Shown: positions 45,813-54,499 of the stretch, in pieces
Position numbering within the stretch: the first letter of the stretch is position 1
Layout: the number at the start of each line of letters is the position of its first letter
Position numbers and translations under genes: made by a program
Notes under the pieces: model-generated
What the model was told of the DNA's origin: nothing
Database searches by the model: none
Seen by the model: the letters and a program-made list of their open reading frames with translations, nothing else
DNA from: an uncultured Lachnospiraceae bacterium
GTDB lineage: Bacteria > Bacillota > Clostridia > Lachnospirales > Lachnospiraceae
Length of the DNA stretch: 64,000 bases
Direction of reading: 5' to 3'
Assembly (NCBI GenBank): GCA_947589305.1
Contig: CANQAP010000001.1
Coordinates: 186,001 to 250,000, forward strand

Positions 45813-45853
45813 ATTGAGACAGATAGGATATGGCTTTGGTTTTATTTCATGGG

Positions 45854-46564
45854 TTACCATCCGTCGATGCCGGAGCCGCGGATAGCGGAAAATATACGTT
45901 CTTTGACCTCAGGTACGGTTGCTTTTAGTCCGATCAGCAATTCTTTCGCTTCCTGCCGTTTTGTGGTACTGTCTGCAGGGCATGGATTTTTGGCGACCGG
46001 TAAACCATGTGCCTGTGCAAATGAATGGATTTCTCCTTCATAAGCATAGATCAGCGGACGAATGAGTTGAAGGTTGGCACGCTGTAGGTTTGTGACGGGT
46101 GAAAAGGTGTGGATACGACCTTCGTACAGTAAAGACATTAGAAAACTGGCTAAGACGTCATCTTTATGATGCGCATATGCTATTTTATTACATCCGAGTT
46201 CCTTGGCTTTTTCATTAAAAGCGCCTTTTCGTAAACGGCTGCATAAAGAACAAGGATTGGGTTCGTTTCTGTATTCAAATACAATGTTAGCGATTTGTGT
46301 TTTCTCAACATAATAATCAATCTGAAGGTGATTTGCAAATTGAGCCAGAGAAGAGGTATCATACTGTTCAAATCCTAAATCAACCGTAAGTGCAATGATT
46401 TCGTATGATTTCGGATAGAATTCTCTTAATCTGCTCAGTGCATAAAGAAGTGTCAGACTATCTTTTCCACCTGAGATTCCGACTGCAATCCGGTCGTTTT
46501 CCTGTATCATATGATAATCGTCAATGGCTTTTCGGATATAAGTTAATAATTTTTGTGTTTTCAT
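45854..46564 (-). CDS. TtcA/TilS-family ATP pyrophosphatase (tRNA thiolation-like)
   Basis: A 236-residue PP-loop enzyme. The PP-loop SGGKDS is at residues 31-36, and cysteines in PCSLC (105, 108) and KNPCPAD (195) fit the Fe-S ligands of TtcA-type tRNA 2-thiocytidine synthases. It is shorter than E. coli TtcA (about 310). The ATG at 46564 is used because AAAGGA lies upstream and the longer in-frame reading runs back into the recombinase gene. It probably shares a transcript with that recombinase, 34 bp upstream. The tRNA substrate is not certain. Confidence 0.83.
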   Translation of the reverse strand: MKTQKLLTYIRKAIDDYHMIQENDRIAVGISGGKDSLTLLYALSRLREFYPKSYEIIALTVDLGFEQYDTSSLAQFANHLQIDYYVEKTQIANIVFEYRNEPNPCSLCSRLRKGAFNEKAKELGCNKIAYAHHKDDVLASFLMSLLYEGRIHTFSPVTNLQRANLQLIRPLIYAYEGEIHSFAQAHGLPVAKNPCPADSTTKRQEAKELLIGLKATVPEVKERIFSAIRGSGIDGW

Positions 46565-46598
46565 GTGCATTCCTTTATTGATCATTCCGCATGAGATA

Positions 46599-47678
46599 CT
46601 AAGGTTTATCTGTTCTGAGAGACACTGCATTTGCTGCCTTTTGTTTATGTTCATCCTCAATGGCGGCATAATAATCAATGGTAGTATTAATGTTTTCGTG
46701 ACCAAGTACCTCGGCAACCAATCGTATATCGCCGGTTTCCCGATATAAAGCCGTTCCGTAGGTACTACGCAGTTTGTGCGGTGTGATCTTTTTGTTTGGA
46801 ACAGCAATACGACCGTATTTTTTTACCAACCGTTCAATGGCATCGACACTCATTCGATTTCCTTTTGAGGAAATGAATAAGGCTTTTTCATGACCTTCTG
46901 CGATATGGATCTGTTTACGTTCCCCTTGAAGATAATCCTGAAGTACCTGAGCGACTTCATCACCAAAGTAGATGATGTCTTGACCGCCGCCTTTGCGAAC
47001 GATTGTCAGGGAATGGACTTTAAAGTCTACGTCTGTAATATCTAAACCCACACATTCCGATACACGGATACCTGTACCCAGCATAAGCGTCAGGATCGCT
47101 AAATCCCGTTGTCTGGTACGGTCGCATAGCTTCCTTTGACGTTCTGACATGCGCCCATTGCCTTTTTCAATGGTATCTAAAATATCCTGTACTTCGAATG
47201 CGTTCATTCGAACAATGTTTTTATCCTTCTTTATGCGTGGCATCTGAACTAATATCATAGGATTTTTCTCAATATTATCATGTTTTAGGTGATATTCATA
47301 AAGACCACGCAAAGGAGCCATTTTGCGGGCAATGGATCGTTTTCCGTTTTCATGGTTTTCACCGTCGGCTTTTAACGTGCTGAATTCCAAATAATGTTGA
47401 TATTCAGAAATATCCTGAGAACTAAATTGACTTAGGTCCTGTAAGTCGAAGGTCTCAATTTCACGATCCTTATAGATCGGGTTTGCATTCTTGATATATC
47501 GAAAAAAAGTCAATAAGTCATACGCATATGATATACGTGTACTGACTTGCGTCGTTAGATCTTTATCCCTCAGATAATCCCTGACACAAGGTGGGAGTTG
47601 CCGTAATAAGTCATGATATAATTCTTTCTGATGACGTTCTTTTAATTTATAATGTTCAGAATCCTTTGCCATATCCAT
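46599..47678 (-). CDS. Tyrosine recombinase, XerS/XerC-like
   Basis: A 359-residue site-specific recombinase. An N-terminal SAM-like DNA-binding domain (1-150) precedes the catalytic domain, whose residues are all visible: Arg205 (GTGIRVSE), Lys229 (RKGGG), His301 and Arg304 (HKLRST), His327 (GHENI) and the nucleophile Tyr336 or Tyr337. Length and layout match XerS of streptococci, which resolves chromosome dimers alone. No prophage or integron genes flank it, so a housekeeping role is more likely than phage integration. The ATG at 47678 follows AGGAAAGGG; ATG 47672 is an alternative. Confidence 0.88.
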   Translation of the reverse strand: MDMAKDSEHYKLKERHQKELYHDLLRQLPPCVRDYLRDKDLTTQVSTRISYAYDLLTFFRYIKNANPIYKDREIETFDLQDLSQFSSQDISEYQHYLEFSTLKADGENHENGKRSIARKMAPLRGLYEYHLKHDNIEKNPMILVQMPRIKKDKNIVRMNAFEVQDILDTIEKGNGRMSERQRKLCDRTRQRDLAILTLMLGTGIRVSECVGLDITDVDFKVHSLTIVRKGGGQDIIYFGDEVAQVLQDYLQGERKQIHIAEGHEKALFISSKGNRMSVDAIERLVKKYGRIAVPNKKITPHKLRSTYGTALYRETGDIRLVAEVLGHENINTTIDYYAAIEDEHKQKAANAVSLRTDKP

Positions 47679-47762
47679 GATCCCTTTCCTGAATGATTGG
47701 ATGTTTATATTCAAACAAATCAAGCATTTCATATAGACAGCTTGATCCGCTTTATTAAGTAT

Positions 47763-47791
47763 ATTATAGCACACTACTACTTCTTTGTCCA
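47763..47791 (-). promoter_or_regulatory. Promoter of the recombinase-TtcA-like operon
   Basis: On the minus strand: TGGACA (47786-47791), 17-bp spacer, TATAAT (47763-47768), 85 bp before the recombinase start. Confidence 0.6.
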
Positions 47792-47857
47792 TACTTCATG
47801 CGGAAAAACGTAGATTTATCCGCTAGATAGATTCTGCTCTCTTTTGAAAAGAAAATG

Positions 47858-47896
47858 AAAAAAGACTGGGCGAGATCCATTTACCCAGTCTTTTTT
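47858..47896 (-). terminator. Rho-independent terminator of the cytidylate-kinase-like gene
   Basis: A 13-bp perfect stem (47858-47870 with 47884-47896) with a 13-nt loop; A-run and T-run flanks make it work on either strand. It lies 16 bp after the minus-strand stop at 47913. Confidence 0.9.
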
Positions 47897-47912
47897 ATCT
47901 TGTTCCTTATAA

Positions 47913-48527
47913 CTATACATGCTCAACAATATGCTTTAAAAGTTCCACAGTGCCTTCATTACCCAACACACTGGTATCCAGACTGAAATTATAGCTGTTC
48001 GTAGCTCCCCATTTTTTGGTTGTATAGTAATTGTAATAAGAAGCTCTTTGCTTATCTGTCTTAATGATGAAATCCTTTGCTTTTTCCGGCGTAAGGTTCA
48101 TGCGGGCAGAAACACGTTTGATCCGCTCCTCGATCGGTGCAAATAAAAAGCAGGATATCATATTGTCATGGTCAGCCAATGCGTAGTCCGCGCAGCGTCC
48201 GATCATTACGCAGGATCCTTCATCTGCAATATTTTTAATGGTGTCAAAGGCAGCCAAGAAAACTTTGTGATTGATCGGCATATCGATTCCGTTAGCATTG
48301 ATACCTAATGAATAAGGATCCATAACAATGGAATACAACAGGCTGCTGGTCGGTCGTTCATCGAATTTTTCGAAGACTTCTTCACATAAGCCGCTTTCTT
48401 TAGCCGCCCGTTTTAACAATTCCTTATCATAATATGGAATATTTAATGCCTTCGCCAACGCAATGCCGATATCTCTTCCGCCGCTGCCGCATTGCCGTCC
48501 GATCGTAATGATAGTATTTTTACCCAT
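47913..48527 (-). CDS. Cytidylate-kinase-like protein (Cytidylate_kin2 family)
   Basis: A 204-residue P-loop protein with ITIGRQCGSGGRDIG at the N-terminus, where the usual P-loop lysine is missing (GSGGR), as typical of this family. IPYYDKELL, IGRCADY and the lid-like EERIKRV follow. The family is common in gut Firmicutes; its substrate is not established, and it may not be a true CMP kinase. Own promoter and terminator make it a single-gene unit. AGGGGAG precedes the ATG. Confidence 0.85.
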   Translation of the reverse strand: MGKNTIITIGRQCGSGGRDIGIALAKALNIPYYDKELLKRAAKESGLCEEVFEKFDERPTSSLLYSIVMDPYSLGINANGIDMPINHKVFLAAFDTIKNIADEGSCVMIGRCADYALADHDNMISCFLFAPIEERIKRVSARMNLTPEKAKDFIIKTDKQRASYYNYYTTKKWGATNSYNFSLDTSVLGNEGTVELLKHIVEHV

Positions 48528-48606
48528 ACATATCTCCCCTTTCTATTGGAGTGCTTCTCATGTTTTACCTGATTTGTATATGTTACCAACCACAGGTTGA
48601 GGATTT

Positions 48607-48634
48607 ACTATAATCATATCACATTTTTTGTCAA
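48607..48634 (-). promoter_or_regulatory. Promoter of the cytidylate-kinase-like gene
   Basis: On the minus strand: TTGACA (48629-48634), 16-bp spacer, TATAGT (48607-48612), 80 bp before the ATG. Confidence 0.6.
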
Positions 48635-48672
48635 ATTACACCTTCAGATAGGATCTGAAATATATCTTTATC

Positions 48673-49656
48673 TTATGATCGTTCCCGTAACATATGAATC
48701 ATCTGTTGAAAATATTCCGGCAGGTCGGCATGAAATTCCATATATTCTCCTGTTTTGGGATGTACAAAGCCCAAAACACCGGCATGGAGTGTTTGACCTT
48801 GCAGATGGTGAAACGGTTGTTTTGCCGGTCCATACACGGTATCGCCGACCAAAGGGTGCTGGATGTATGCCATATGAACCCGGATCTGATGCGTCCTTCC
48901 GGTTTCTAACTGACATTCAAGAAATGTATAAGCTCCCTGAAAACGTTCCAAAACACGATAATGTGTTATGGCTTCCTTGCCTTTTTGCCGATCCACTGTC
49001 TGTTTTTTCCGGTCAATCGGATGTCTCCCGATCGGCTGGTTGATCGTTCCTTCATCTTCTTTGATATTTCCATATACGACCGCCTGATATTTTCGGGTAA
49101 TGGAATGTTCCCGCAACTGCTGTGACAGCGATTGATGGGCTTCGTTATTTTTACAGACGACCAGCAAGCCGGTGGTATCCATATCGATTCGATGGACGAT
49201 CCCGGGACGCAAGACACCGTTGATCGAAGATAGATCGTTGCCGCAATGATACAGGATGGCATTCACTAAAGTACCGCTGTAGTGACCGACAGCCGGATGC
49301 ACCACCATTCCTTTCGGTTTGTTGACCACCAAAACATCCGGATCCTCATATACAATGTCCAAAGGTATGTTTTCCGGTAAGATCGCCGGCTCTTCCGGTT
49401 CCGGAATGGATAGGATCACTAAATCCTGTGAACGCAATTTATAATTTGACTTAACGGTCTTGCCGTTTACCAAAATATTGCCGTCTGACAATAGCGTCTG
49501 CGCATAGGAACGGGTTAAATCAGAAACGGTCTCCGCCAAAAAACGATCAATCCGTACGCCTGCCTGTTCTTCGGAAATTTCTAATTTCAGATGATCGGTG
49601 TCGTCCGCTCCTTCGCTTCGTTCCATAAAAAGTTTAGATTCTTCTCTGTCAGTCAA
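48673..49656 (-). CDS. rluD: RluD-family 23S rRNA pseudouridine synthase
   Basis: A 327-residue enzyme that isomerises uridines in large-subunit rRNA. An S4 domain lies at about 32-95, and the catalytic aspartate is Asp158 in HRIDMDTTG. The start codon appears to be TTG at 49656 with GGAGGT about ten bases upstream inside the lspA end; an internal ATG at 49626 is an alternative without a good ribosome-binding site. The lspA-rluD pair matches B. subtilis lspA-ylyB. The specific uridines are not predicted. Confidence 0.93.
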   Translation of the reverse strand: MTDREESKLFMERSEGADDTDHLKLEISEEQAGVRIDRFLAETVSDLTRSYAQTLLSDGNILVNGKTVKSNYKLRSQDLVILSIPEPEEPAILPENIPLDIVYEDPDVLVVNKPKGMVVHPAVGHYSGTLVNAILYHCGNDLSSINGVLRPGIVHRIDMDTTGLLVVCKNNEAHQSLSQQLREHSITRKYQAVVYGNIKEDEGTINQPIGRHPIDRKKQTVDRQKGKEAITHYRVLERFQGAYTFLECQLETGRTHQIRVHMAYIQHPLVGDTVYGPAKQPFHHLQGQTLHAGVLGFVHPKTGEYMEFHADLPEYFQQMIHMLRERS

Positions 49657-49660
49657 TCGT

Positions 49661-50179
49661 TTAGGACCTCCTGAAAATACAGTTTTTTAATTCCTGAAAA
49701 TCCTCATCTTTATATCGGAAGATTAACAAAATCATGGCAGCCGCAAATGAAAAGGTAACAAACATATCCGCTAAATTAAATACCGGAAAATGTATGATCT
49801 GAATATATAAAAAATCCACTACCGCTCCCTGAAATAAAGCATCTCCATGGAAAATGCGGTCAATCATATTTCCTACGGCACCCGACGTCAAAAAAAGAAT
49901 ACAGAGGTTCAGCGGAAGAAACTTCGGCTGTTGGATCAGACGCACATAACAAAACACCAAAAAAATCACGACAAGGATGGATAATAGAATAAAGAGATAC
50001 TGTCGATTCTGGAACATCCCCCAAGCAATGCCGGAGTTTTCCAAGTAAAACAATCCAAATATATCTCCAAAGATCGGATGATATTCATACATAGTTAAGT
50101 GCTGGGTTACCCAGTATTTCGATATCTGATCCAATCCGATCAGACCTGCTGCACCAAGAAGGGTAAAAAAGTATTTCAT
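49661..50179 (-). CDS. lspA: Lipoprotein signal peptidase
   Basis: A 172-residue aspartyl protease that removes signal peptides from prolipoproteins. There are four membrane segments; the catalytic aspartates are in GNMIDRI and FNLADMFV. LENSGIAWGMF is the conserved first-loop motif. The ATG at 50179 is favoured because the family starts with its first membrane segment and AAAGGAAG lies upstream. The carboxypeptidase at 54500-55480 is a likely client in this window. Confidence 0.96.
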   Translation of the reverse strand: MKYFFTLLGAAGLIGLDQISKYWVTQHLTMYEYHPIFGDIFGLFYLENSGIAWGMFQNRQYLFILLSILVVIFLVFCYVRLIQQPKFLPLNLCILFLTSGAVGNMIDRIFHGDALFQGAVVDFLYIQIIHFPVFNLADMFVTFSFAAAMILLIFRYKDEDFQELKNCIFRRS

Positions 50180-50242
50180 ATGTTGAAACTTCCTTTCTAA
50201 CGATAAAACGTCTGCGGTAAAACGGATCATAGACTAGAATAA

Positions 50243-50276
50243 ACACTGCCTGCCGATCAATACCGGCAGGCAGTGT
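50243..50276 (-). terminator. Terminator-like hairpin after divIVA
   Basis: A perfect 13-bp GC-rich stem (50243-50255 with 50264-50276) with an 8-nt loop. In the minus-strand direction it is followed by TTTATT, a weak T tract. It separates divIVA from lspA. Confidence 0.75.
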
Positions 50277-50289
50277 GTTCTACACAGTC

Positions 50290-51129
50290 TTAAATAAACG
50301 TAAAACCGGTACTGTTTGCATCATCGTCTCCGATCATGGCACGTTTTTCAACCTTATCCTCTACTTCTCCTTCAAAGGCATCTTCCTTGGCTTCCGGTTC
50401 CTTCTGAGGTGCCGGTTGAGAGTCGGTATTCGGTGTGTCAAACGGATCTACAAACGAAGTAGATTCCTGTAATCCGGCACTTCCGGTATTTCCGTCGCCA
50501 AACGCCTCATTATAACGATCCGCATCGTCCCGTTCGCCCAAACGACCGGAATCTTCTCCGTTATCATATCCGGCTAACGGAACCTGTTCTCCATCCGCTA
50601 CAAAATCAGCGATCGGATTAGAACTTAAATACGCGTCATTCGCGGACGCCGCGCTCTTTGCAAAAGCGCCTAATTCTCCGGCTTCCAACTTGAACGAATC
50701 ACTGTTCAATAAATCCATCTGCGCATTCAAAAACTGTGAAAACTGTGCCTTAAATTTGGTATACTGCTGGACAAGCGTTACGGTTTGATTATGCACACGT
50801 TCCAACTCGTGCTTGGCATCCGCCGTATGCTCTTTCGCCTTATTCACAGCTTCCATCTCAATGGTCTGTGCCTTCAATTCTGCTGTACGGATGGTCTCTT
50901 CCGAAGTTTTCTCTGCCAGCACCAACGCTTTCTGCAGAGAAGCCTCGATATTCTTGTAATGTTGTAAACCGTCATTCAGCATGTTGATCTTATCTTTCAT
51001 CTCTACATTGGAACGATAGAGTTCCTCATAGTTTTCAAGAATCTCGCTGATAAAACTGTCTACATCCTTTTTATCATATCCGATACCAGATTTAAATGCT
51101 TTTGACTGGATTTCAACTGGTGTAATCAT
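50290..51129 (-). CDS. divIVA: DivIVA-domain protein
   Basis: A 279-residue coiled-coil protein. The N-terminal DivIVA lipid-binding motif ITPVEIQSKAFKSGIGYDKKDVD (first 25 residues) is followed by a long coiled coil (about 28-150) and a Glu/Asp/Ser-rich tail with no clear fold. DivIVA marks negatively curved membranes at poles and septa. It lies directly downstream of sepF, as in many Gram-positive division clusters. Confidence 0.94.
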   Translation of the reverse strand: MITPVEIQSKAFKSGIGYDKKDVDSFISEILENYEELYRSNVEMKDKINMLNDGLQHYKNIEASLQKALVLAEKTSEETIRTAELKAQTIEMEAVNKAKEHTADAKHELERVHNQTVTLVQQYTKFKAQFSQFLNAQMDLLNSDSFKLEAGELGAFAKSAASANDAYLSSNPIADFVADGEQVPLAGYDNGEDSGRLGERDDADRYNEAFGDGNTGSAGLQESTSFVDPFDTPNTDSQPAPQKEPEAKEDAFEGEVEDKVEKRAMIGDDDANSTGFTFI

Positions 51130-51148
51130 ATTTACAACCTCCTCTTAC

Positions 51149-51784
51149 TTAATATGCGCCCAAAAATGGAGATACGGTTGACTCATTCAGAATTTCGTCC
51201 CGTAAATCACCGGTGACTTCTATATCCTGCGGCGCGGCAATAAAAATATTATTGGAAATCGCCTGTAAACTGCCGTCTAACGCATAGCAGGCGCCACCGA
51301 TAAAGTCGATGATCCTCTGTGCTAGGCTCAGATCCATGCCCTCCATATTCAGGACGATGGTCTTCCCTTCTTTTAAGAAATTTGTTACCGTTTGCGCTTC
51401 GTTAAAATCCTGTGGTTTAATGACATACACTTCGCTACCTCTACCATTCATGGAAACTACTTTATTGTTTGCAGATGCTGCCGGTCTTGTCTGCCGTACC
51501 GGTTTTTGTTTCTTGTAAGAACCGCCGGAATCATAAGGATCATCATCCGCATATGCGGCGGATGCGCTCGTTCTCACACCGGACGCTTTGGTGCCGGAGC
51601 TGTAAGAACTTGTCTGTGTCCGTACCGGCTCTGCCTTTTCTTTTTTCGGCTTTGGCTGTCGGGTCGGTTTCGGTTCAACTAAGTCTATCTCATCATCAAA
51701 TAAATCATCATTTTCATAATCATCGTCATCATCATAGCTGTTCAAGCTAAGGATGTTCATAAATTTATCGATACCTTTTCCCAT
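51149..51784 (-). CDS. sepF: Cell division protein SepF
   Basis: A 211-residue FtsZ-anchoring protein. The N-terminal amphipathic stretch MGKGIDKFMNILSL is followed by an acidic and low-complexity linker (about 18-120), longer than in B. subtilis. The SepF core is at about 120-205 (VIKPQDFNEAQTV, VLNMEGMDLSLAQRIIDF). It is between yggS and divIVA in the usual order. Confidence 0.95.
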   Translation of the reverse strand: MGKGIDKFMNILSLNSYDDDDDYENDDLFDDEIDLVEPKPTRQPKPKKEKAEPVRTQTSSYSSGTKASGVRTSASAAYADDDPYDSGGSYKKQKPVRQTRPAASANNKVVSMNGRGSEVYVIKPQDFNEAQTVTNFLKEGKTIVLNMEGMDLSLAQRIIDFIGGACYALDGSLQAISNNIFIAAPQDIEVTGDLRDEILNESTVSPFLGAY

Positions 51785-51799
51785 GACAATCTCCTATCC

Positions 51800-52492
51800 C
51801 TAGATCATATAATTGCGTGTGCCAAAAATGCCGGTTCCGACACGGACCATAGTGGCTCCCTCTTCCACTGCCACCATATAGTCGTTTGTCATTCCCATTG
51901 ACAATACGCTCATATTAACATTATCAATGTTTCTGGATTTTATGTCAAGTGATAATTTGTGCAATTTTGCAAAAATGTCACGGTTTTCTTCGGGATTTTC
52001 AACAAACGGAGCGATTGTCATTAGTCCTTGGATATGCACGTTGGAGAATGGGGCGATTTCCGATATGGCATCTAACACATCCTCATAGGCAAAACCAAAC
52101 TTCGTTTCTTCCTTTGCTACATTGACCTCCAGCAGGATATTGCAGTGTGCCTGTTTTTTGACGGCTTCTTTCTGCAATTCGCGAGCCAGTCGTACAGAAT
52201 CAACGGAATGGATCAGGAATCCTTTATCGACCACATACCGGACTTTATTCGTCTGTAAATGGCCGATCAGGTGCCACTGTACCGGTGTGGTCACATGTTC
52301 CGTCTTCTCAAGCAATTCCTGTACCTTATTTTCACCGAAGTCCGTCATGCCGCAGGAAATCGCTTCCTCAATGTCGGACAGTGGTTTGGTCTTACTGACC
52401 GCAATTAATGTGACTTCTGCCGGATCCCGGTTCACACGTCTGCATGCCTGTGCAATGTTCGCCTGTACGGTCTGAATATTCTCCTGAATCAT
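51800..52492 (-). CDS. yggS: PLP homeostasis protein (YggS/YlmE, PLPBP family)
   Basis: A 230-residue PLP-binding TIM-barrel protein with no known catalysis, which maintains the cellular PLP supply. The PLP lysine is in VSKTKP (near residue 33), and FGENKVQELLEK, WHLIGHLQTNK and SMGMTNDY are family motifs. The ATG at 52492 is preferred over one nine bases upstream, because GAGGAG would touch that upstream codon. Confidence 0.95.
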   Translation of the reverse strand: MIQENIQTVQANIAQACRRVNRDPAEVTLIAVSKTKPLSDIEEAISCGMTDFGENKVQELLEKTEHVTTPVQWHLIGHLQTNKVRYVVDKGFLIHSVDSVRLARELQKEAVKKQAHCNILLEVNVAKEETKFGFAYEDVLDAISEIAPFSNVHIQGLMTIAPFVENPEENRDIFAKLHKLSLDIKSRNIDNVNMSVLSMGMTNDYMVAVEEGATMVRVGTGIFGTRNYMI

Positions 52493-52527
52493 ATGTTTCA
52501 TCTCCTCATATTCCTTTTCAAATGGCG

Positions 52528-53934
52528 TTAATAGATCACCTGTCCGGCTTCTATGTCTGACGGATTCAAAATGATCCGGTCATACATGGAGAGACTGTCC
52601 GGCAGATCTTCCTCTACGATCGAAAACTCATCATCCGAAGCCAATACCTCGATCCGCTGGAAGGTGGCGATGCCGCGGTTGACATTATATACGCCGGTCA
52701 AAGTCGCGGTATTTCCAGACGAAAGCAACTGTTGGACGGAAAGCGTCTCATCCGAATCATTTTTGACCAAAACAGCCTGTTCCTCAAAATCATTCGGTTC
52801 CACATAACAATAACTCTCATCCTGATAATAAATATCGGGTGCGATCTGTGTTACGGTCGGATTGCCGTCTTCATCAAAAGTACGCACATTCAGGTAGATC
52901 GATTGGGCAGATTGACTGCCCGCCGTAAAATAGGATATCGGAACCTTCAAAACCGTCCGATCAACGATTGCGGAATTCGGCAGATGCAAGCCCTCTGTTT
53001 TCGTCATGACGATCTCAATCGGAAGAAATCGTTCATTACAGTAATTCACCATCAGTTTATCCAGTGTAATATTTGCAAAATAAGCATCCCCATTTTGTAT
53101 GACCGTAAGATCCCCATAGACCTCATGGGAAATATTAGGGAGCAATAGCGTCACGCGGGTATCTTCCATGAGACGTTCGGCATCCTCTGCGGAAAGCGGA
53201 AGGATTAAATTCCAATAGTCGCTGGTGATCAATTTGTAGACCGGGCTGCCGCTTTGTACGATCTCACCGGTTTTCAACGGTGTTCTGGTATAGGCATCCA
53301 TATTAAAATCCGTCAGATTGATGTCCGCCGGCTGTTTGGATTCATATCCGTCCTGATAAAACGTGATCACTCCGCTCTGCGTGGAAGGAATCTGTGCAAA
53401 AGAAGTAGACGCAGCGTTGGAAGCGGTTAGTTCATCCAATACCTGTGAGTTGGCGATATCTAAAATCTGTATTTCCAGATCATTCTTAAAATCATAAACG
53501 TCTGAAAATTCCGCATCGGAATAATAATTCTGAAATGCCGTAATACTATCGCGGATCTCCGAATATCCGCTGTAATTCAATGTGACGCCCTCTGAGGAAA
53601 CGGATGCGATCAAATCCGATAAGGTACCTGTCGTATCCAAAGTATATACGGTAGCGTTCTTTCCGACTTTCTGACCGTCCCGTATGTAATAATTAATATA
53701 ACCGGACTGTTCCGTTGCCACAAGCGTCTCCTGACGAAGTGCCAGCGCAGTACCGGTAATGTTCGTATCCATATAGCTTTTCTGAACTTCATAAACCGTA
53801 TAATGCGGTTGTTTCAGACTTCGAACGATCTGCACGCCTAGAAAAATAAAAATCAGTCCAAAAATCACAATGCCGATATTAATCGTCGGGATGTTATAAA
53901 ATTGTACGACCTTTTGATTTTGCCTTCGTGCCAT
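52528..53934 (-). CDS. HlyD-like membrane-anchored protein
   Basis: A 468-residue protein with a short basic N-terminus, one membrane segment (about 20-40) and a large extracytoplasmic part. The region after the membrane (about 55-100) and again at about 190-250 resembles the barrel-sandwich halves of HlyD-type adaptor proteins. There is no partner permease or ATPase nearby. It is located immediately upstream of yggS-sepF-divIVA, so a role linked to the envelope or division is possible but unproven. GAGGAGG supports the ATG at 53934, shortening the longest reading frame by 24 residues. Confidence 0.72.
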   Translation of the reverse strand: MARRQNQKVVQFYNIPTINIGIVIFGLIFIFLGVQIVRSLKQPHYTVYEVQKSYMDTNITGTALALRQETLVATEQSGYINYYIRDGQKVGKNATVYTLDTTGTLSDLIASVSSEGVTLNYSGYSEIRDSITAFQNYYSDAEFSDVYDFKNDLEIQILDIANSQVLDELTASNAASTSFAQIPSTQSGVITFYQDGYESKQPADINLTDFNMDAYTRTPLKTGEIVQSGSPVYKLITSDYWNLILPLSAEDAERLMEDTRVTLLLPNISHEVYGDLTVIQNGDAYFANITLDKLMVNYCNERFLPIEIVMTKTEGLHLPNSAIVDRTVLKVPISYFTAGSQSAQSIYLNVRTFDEDGNPTVTQIAPDIYYQDESYCYVEPNDFEEQAVLVKNDSDETLSVQQLLSSGNTATLTGVYNVNRGIATFQRIEVLASDDEFSIVEEDLPDSLSMYDRIILNPSDIEAGQVIY

Positions 53935-54009
53935 AGAACCTCCTCGCCTGTAGAACCGGCTTGACAAAAAGAACGAAAGGGACGGGTGTTGACACCTGTC
54001 CCGCAATTC

Positions 54010-54429
54010 CTATAAAGCAACCGTAATGTACTTTCGGACGGATTCCGGTACCTGTTCCTGATCCATGGAGAGACTGATCACCACGTTCATTTGACGTTCT
54101 TCCGAAAACTCTGCGATAAATTCAATCGCTTCTGCCACTTTGACCGCATCGACATGCGCAATAGTCAAAAAACTGTCTAAATATAGCAGCTCCAGATCAT
54201 GATCCTGTGAAGCAACCCCATATAAAAATCCGCGAAACATATCGAAATTATCTATGTGATAATCCGGTACGTTGATCATGCGGATCCGATTACTCAATTC
54301 ATACATATGTTTATTATTCTTGTCTAAAAAGACAATCGAACCATTGGTCAATAAGGCACTGTCATTTGCTTTGGTGATTAATAGTTTGGTCTTACCCTTT
54401 CCCTTATTGCCTGCAATTATTTTAACCAT
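54010..54429 (-). CDS. Small P-loop ATPase-like protein
   Basis: A 139-residue protein with a Walker A motif at its very start (GNKGKGKT, residues 6-13) and a Walker-B-like strand (LELLYLDSFL, near 85). No membrane segment. Automatic annotation of such proteins as twitching-motility PilT is common but not supported by other pilus genes here. The ATG at 54429 follows AGGAGG, and a good promoter lies just upstream. Function unknown. Confidence 0.75.
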   Translation of the reverse strand: MVKIIAGNKGKGKTKLLITKANDSALLTNGSIVFLDKNNKHMYELSNRIRMINVPDYHIDNFDMFRGFLYGVASQDHDLELLYLDSFLTIAHVDAVKVAEAIEFIAEFSEERQMNVVISLSMDQEQVPESVRKYITVAL

Positions 54430-54460
54430 GACATGTCCTCCTGTACATCCGTTACCACTA

Positions 54461-54489
54461 ATTATAGTACATTCGGCAAGGAAGTACAA
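54461..54489 (-). promoter_or_regulatory. Promoter of the small P-loop gene
   Basis: On the minus strand: TTGTAC (54484-54489), 17-bp spacer, TATAAT (54461-54466), 32 bp before the ATG. It lies immediately after (and on its 3' edge close to) the carboxypeptidase stop at 54500. Confidence 0.65.
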
Positions 54490-54499
54490 CAAGAACTTG

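Noticed and set aside
46565-46807. N-terminal extension of the TtcA-like frame overlapping the recombinase gene
   Set aside because: The family start and AAAGGA are at 46564; the extension has no similarity to the family.
46599-47678. Recombinase as evidence for a prophage or integrative element
   Set aside because: No phage, relaxase or excisionase genes and no attachment-site repeats nearby.
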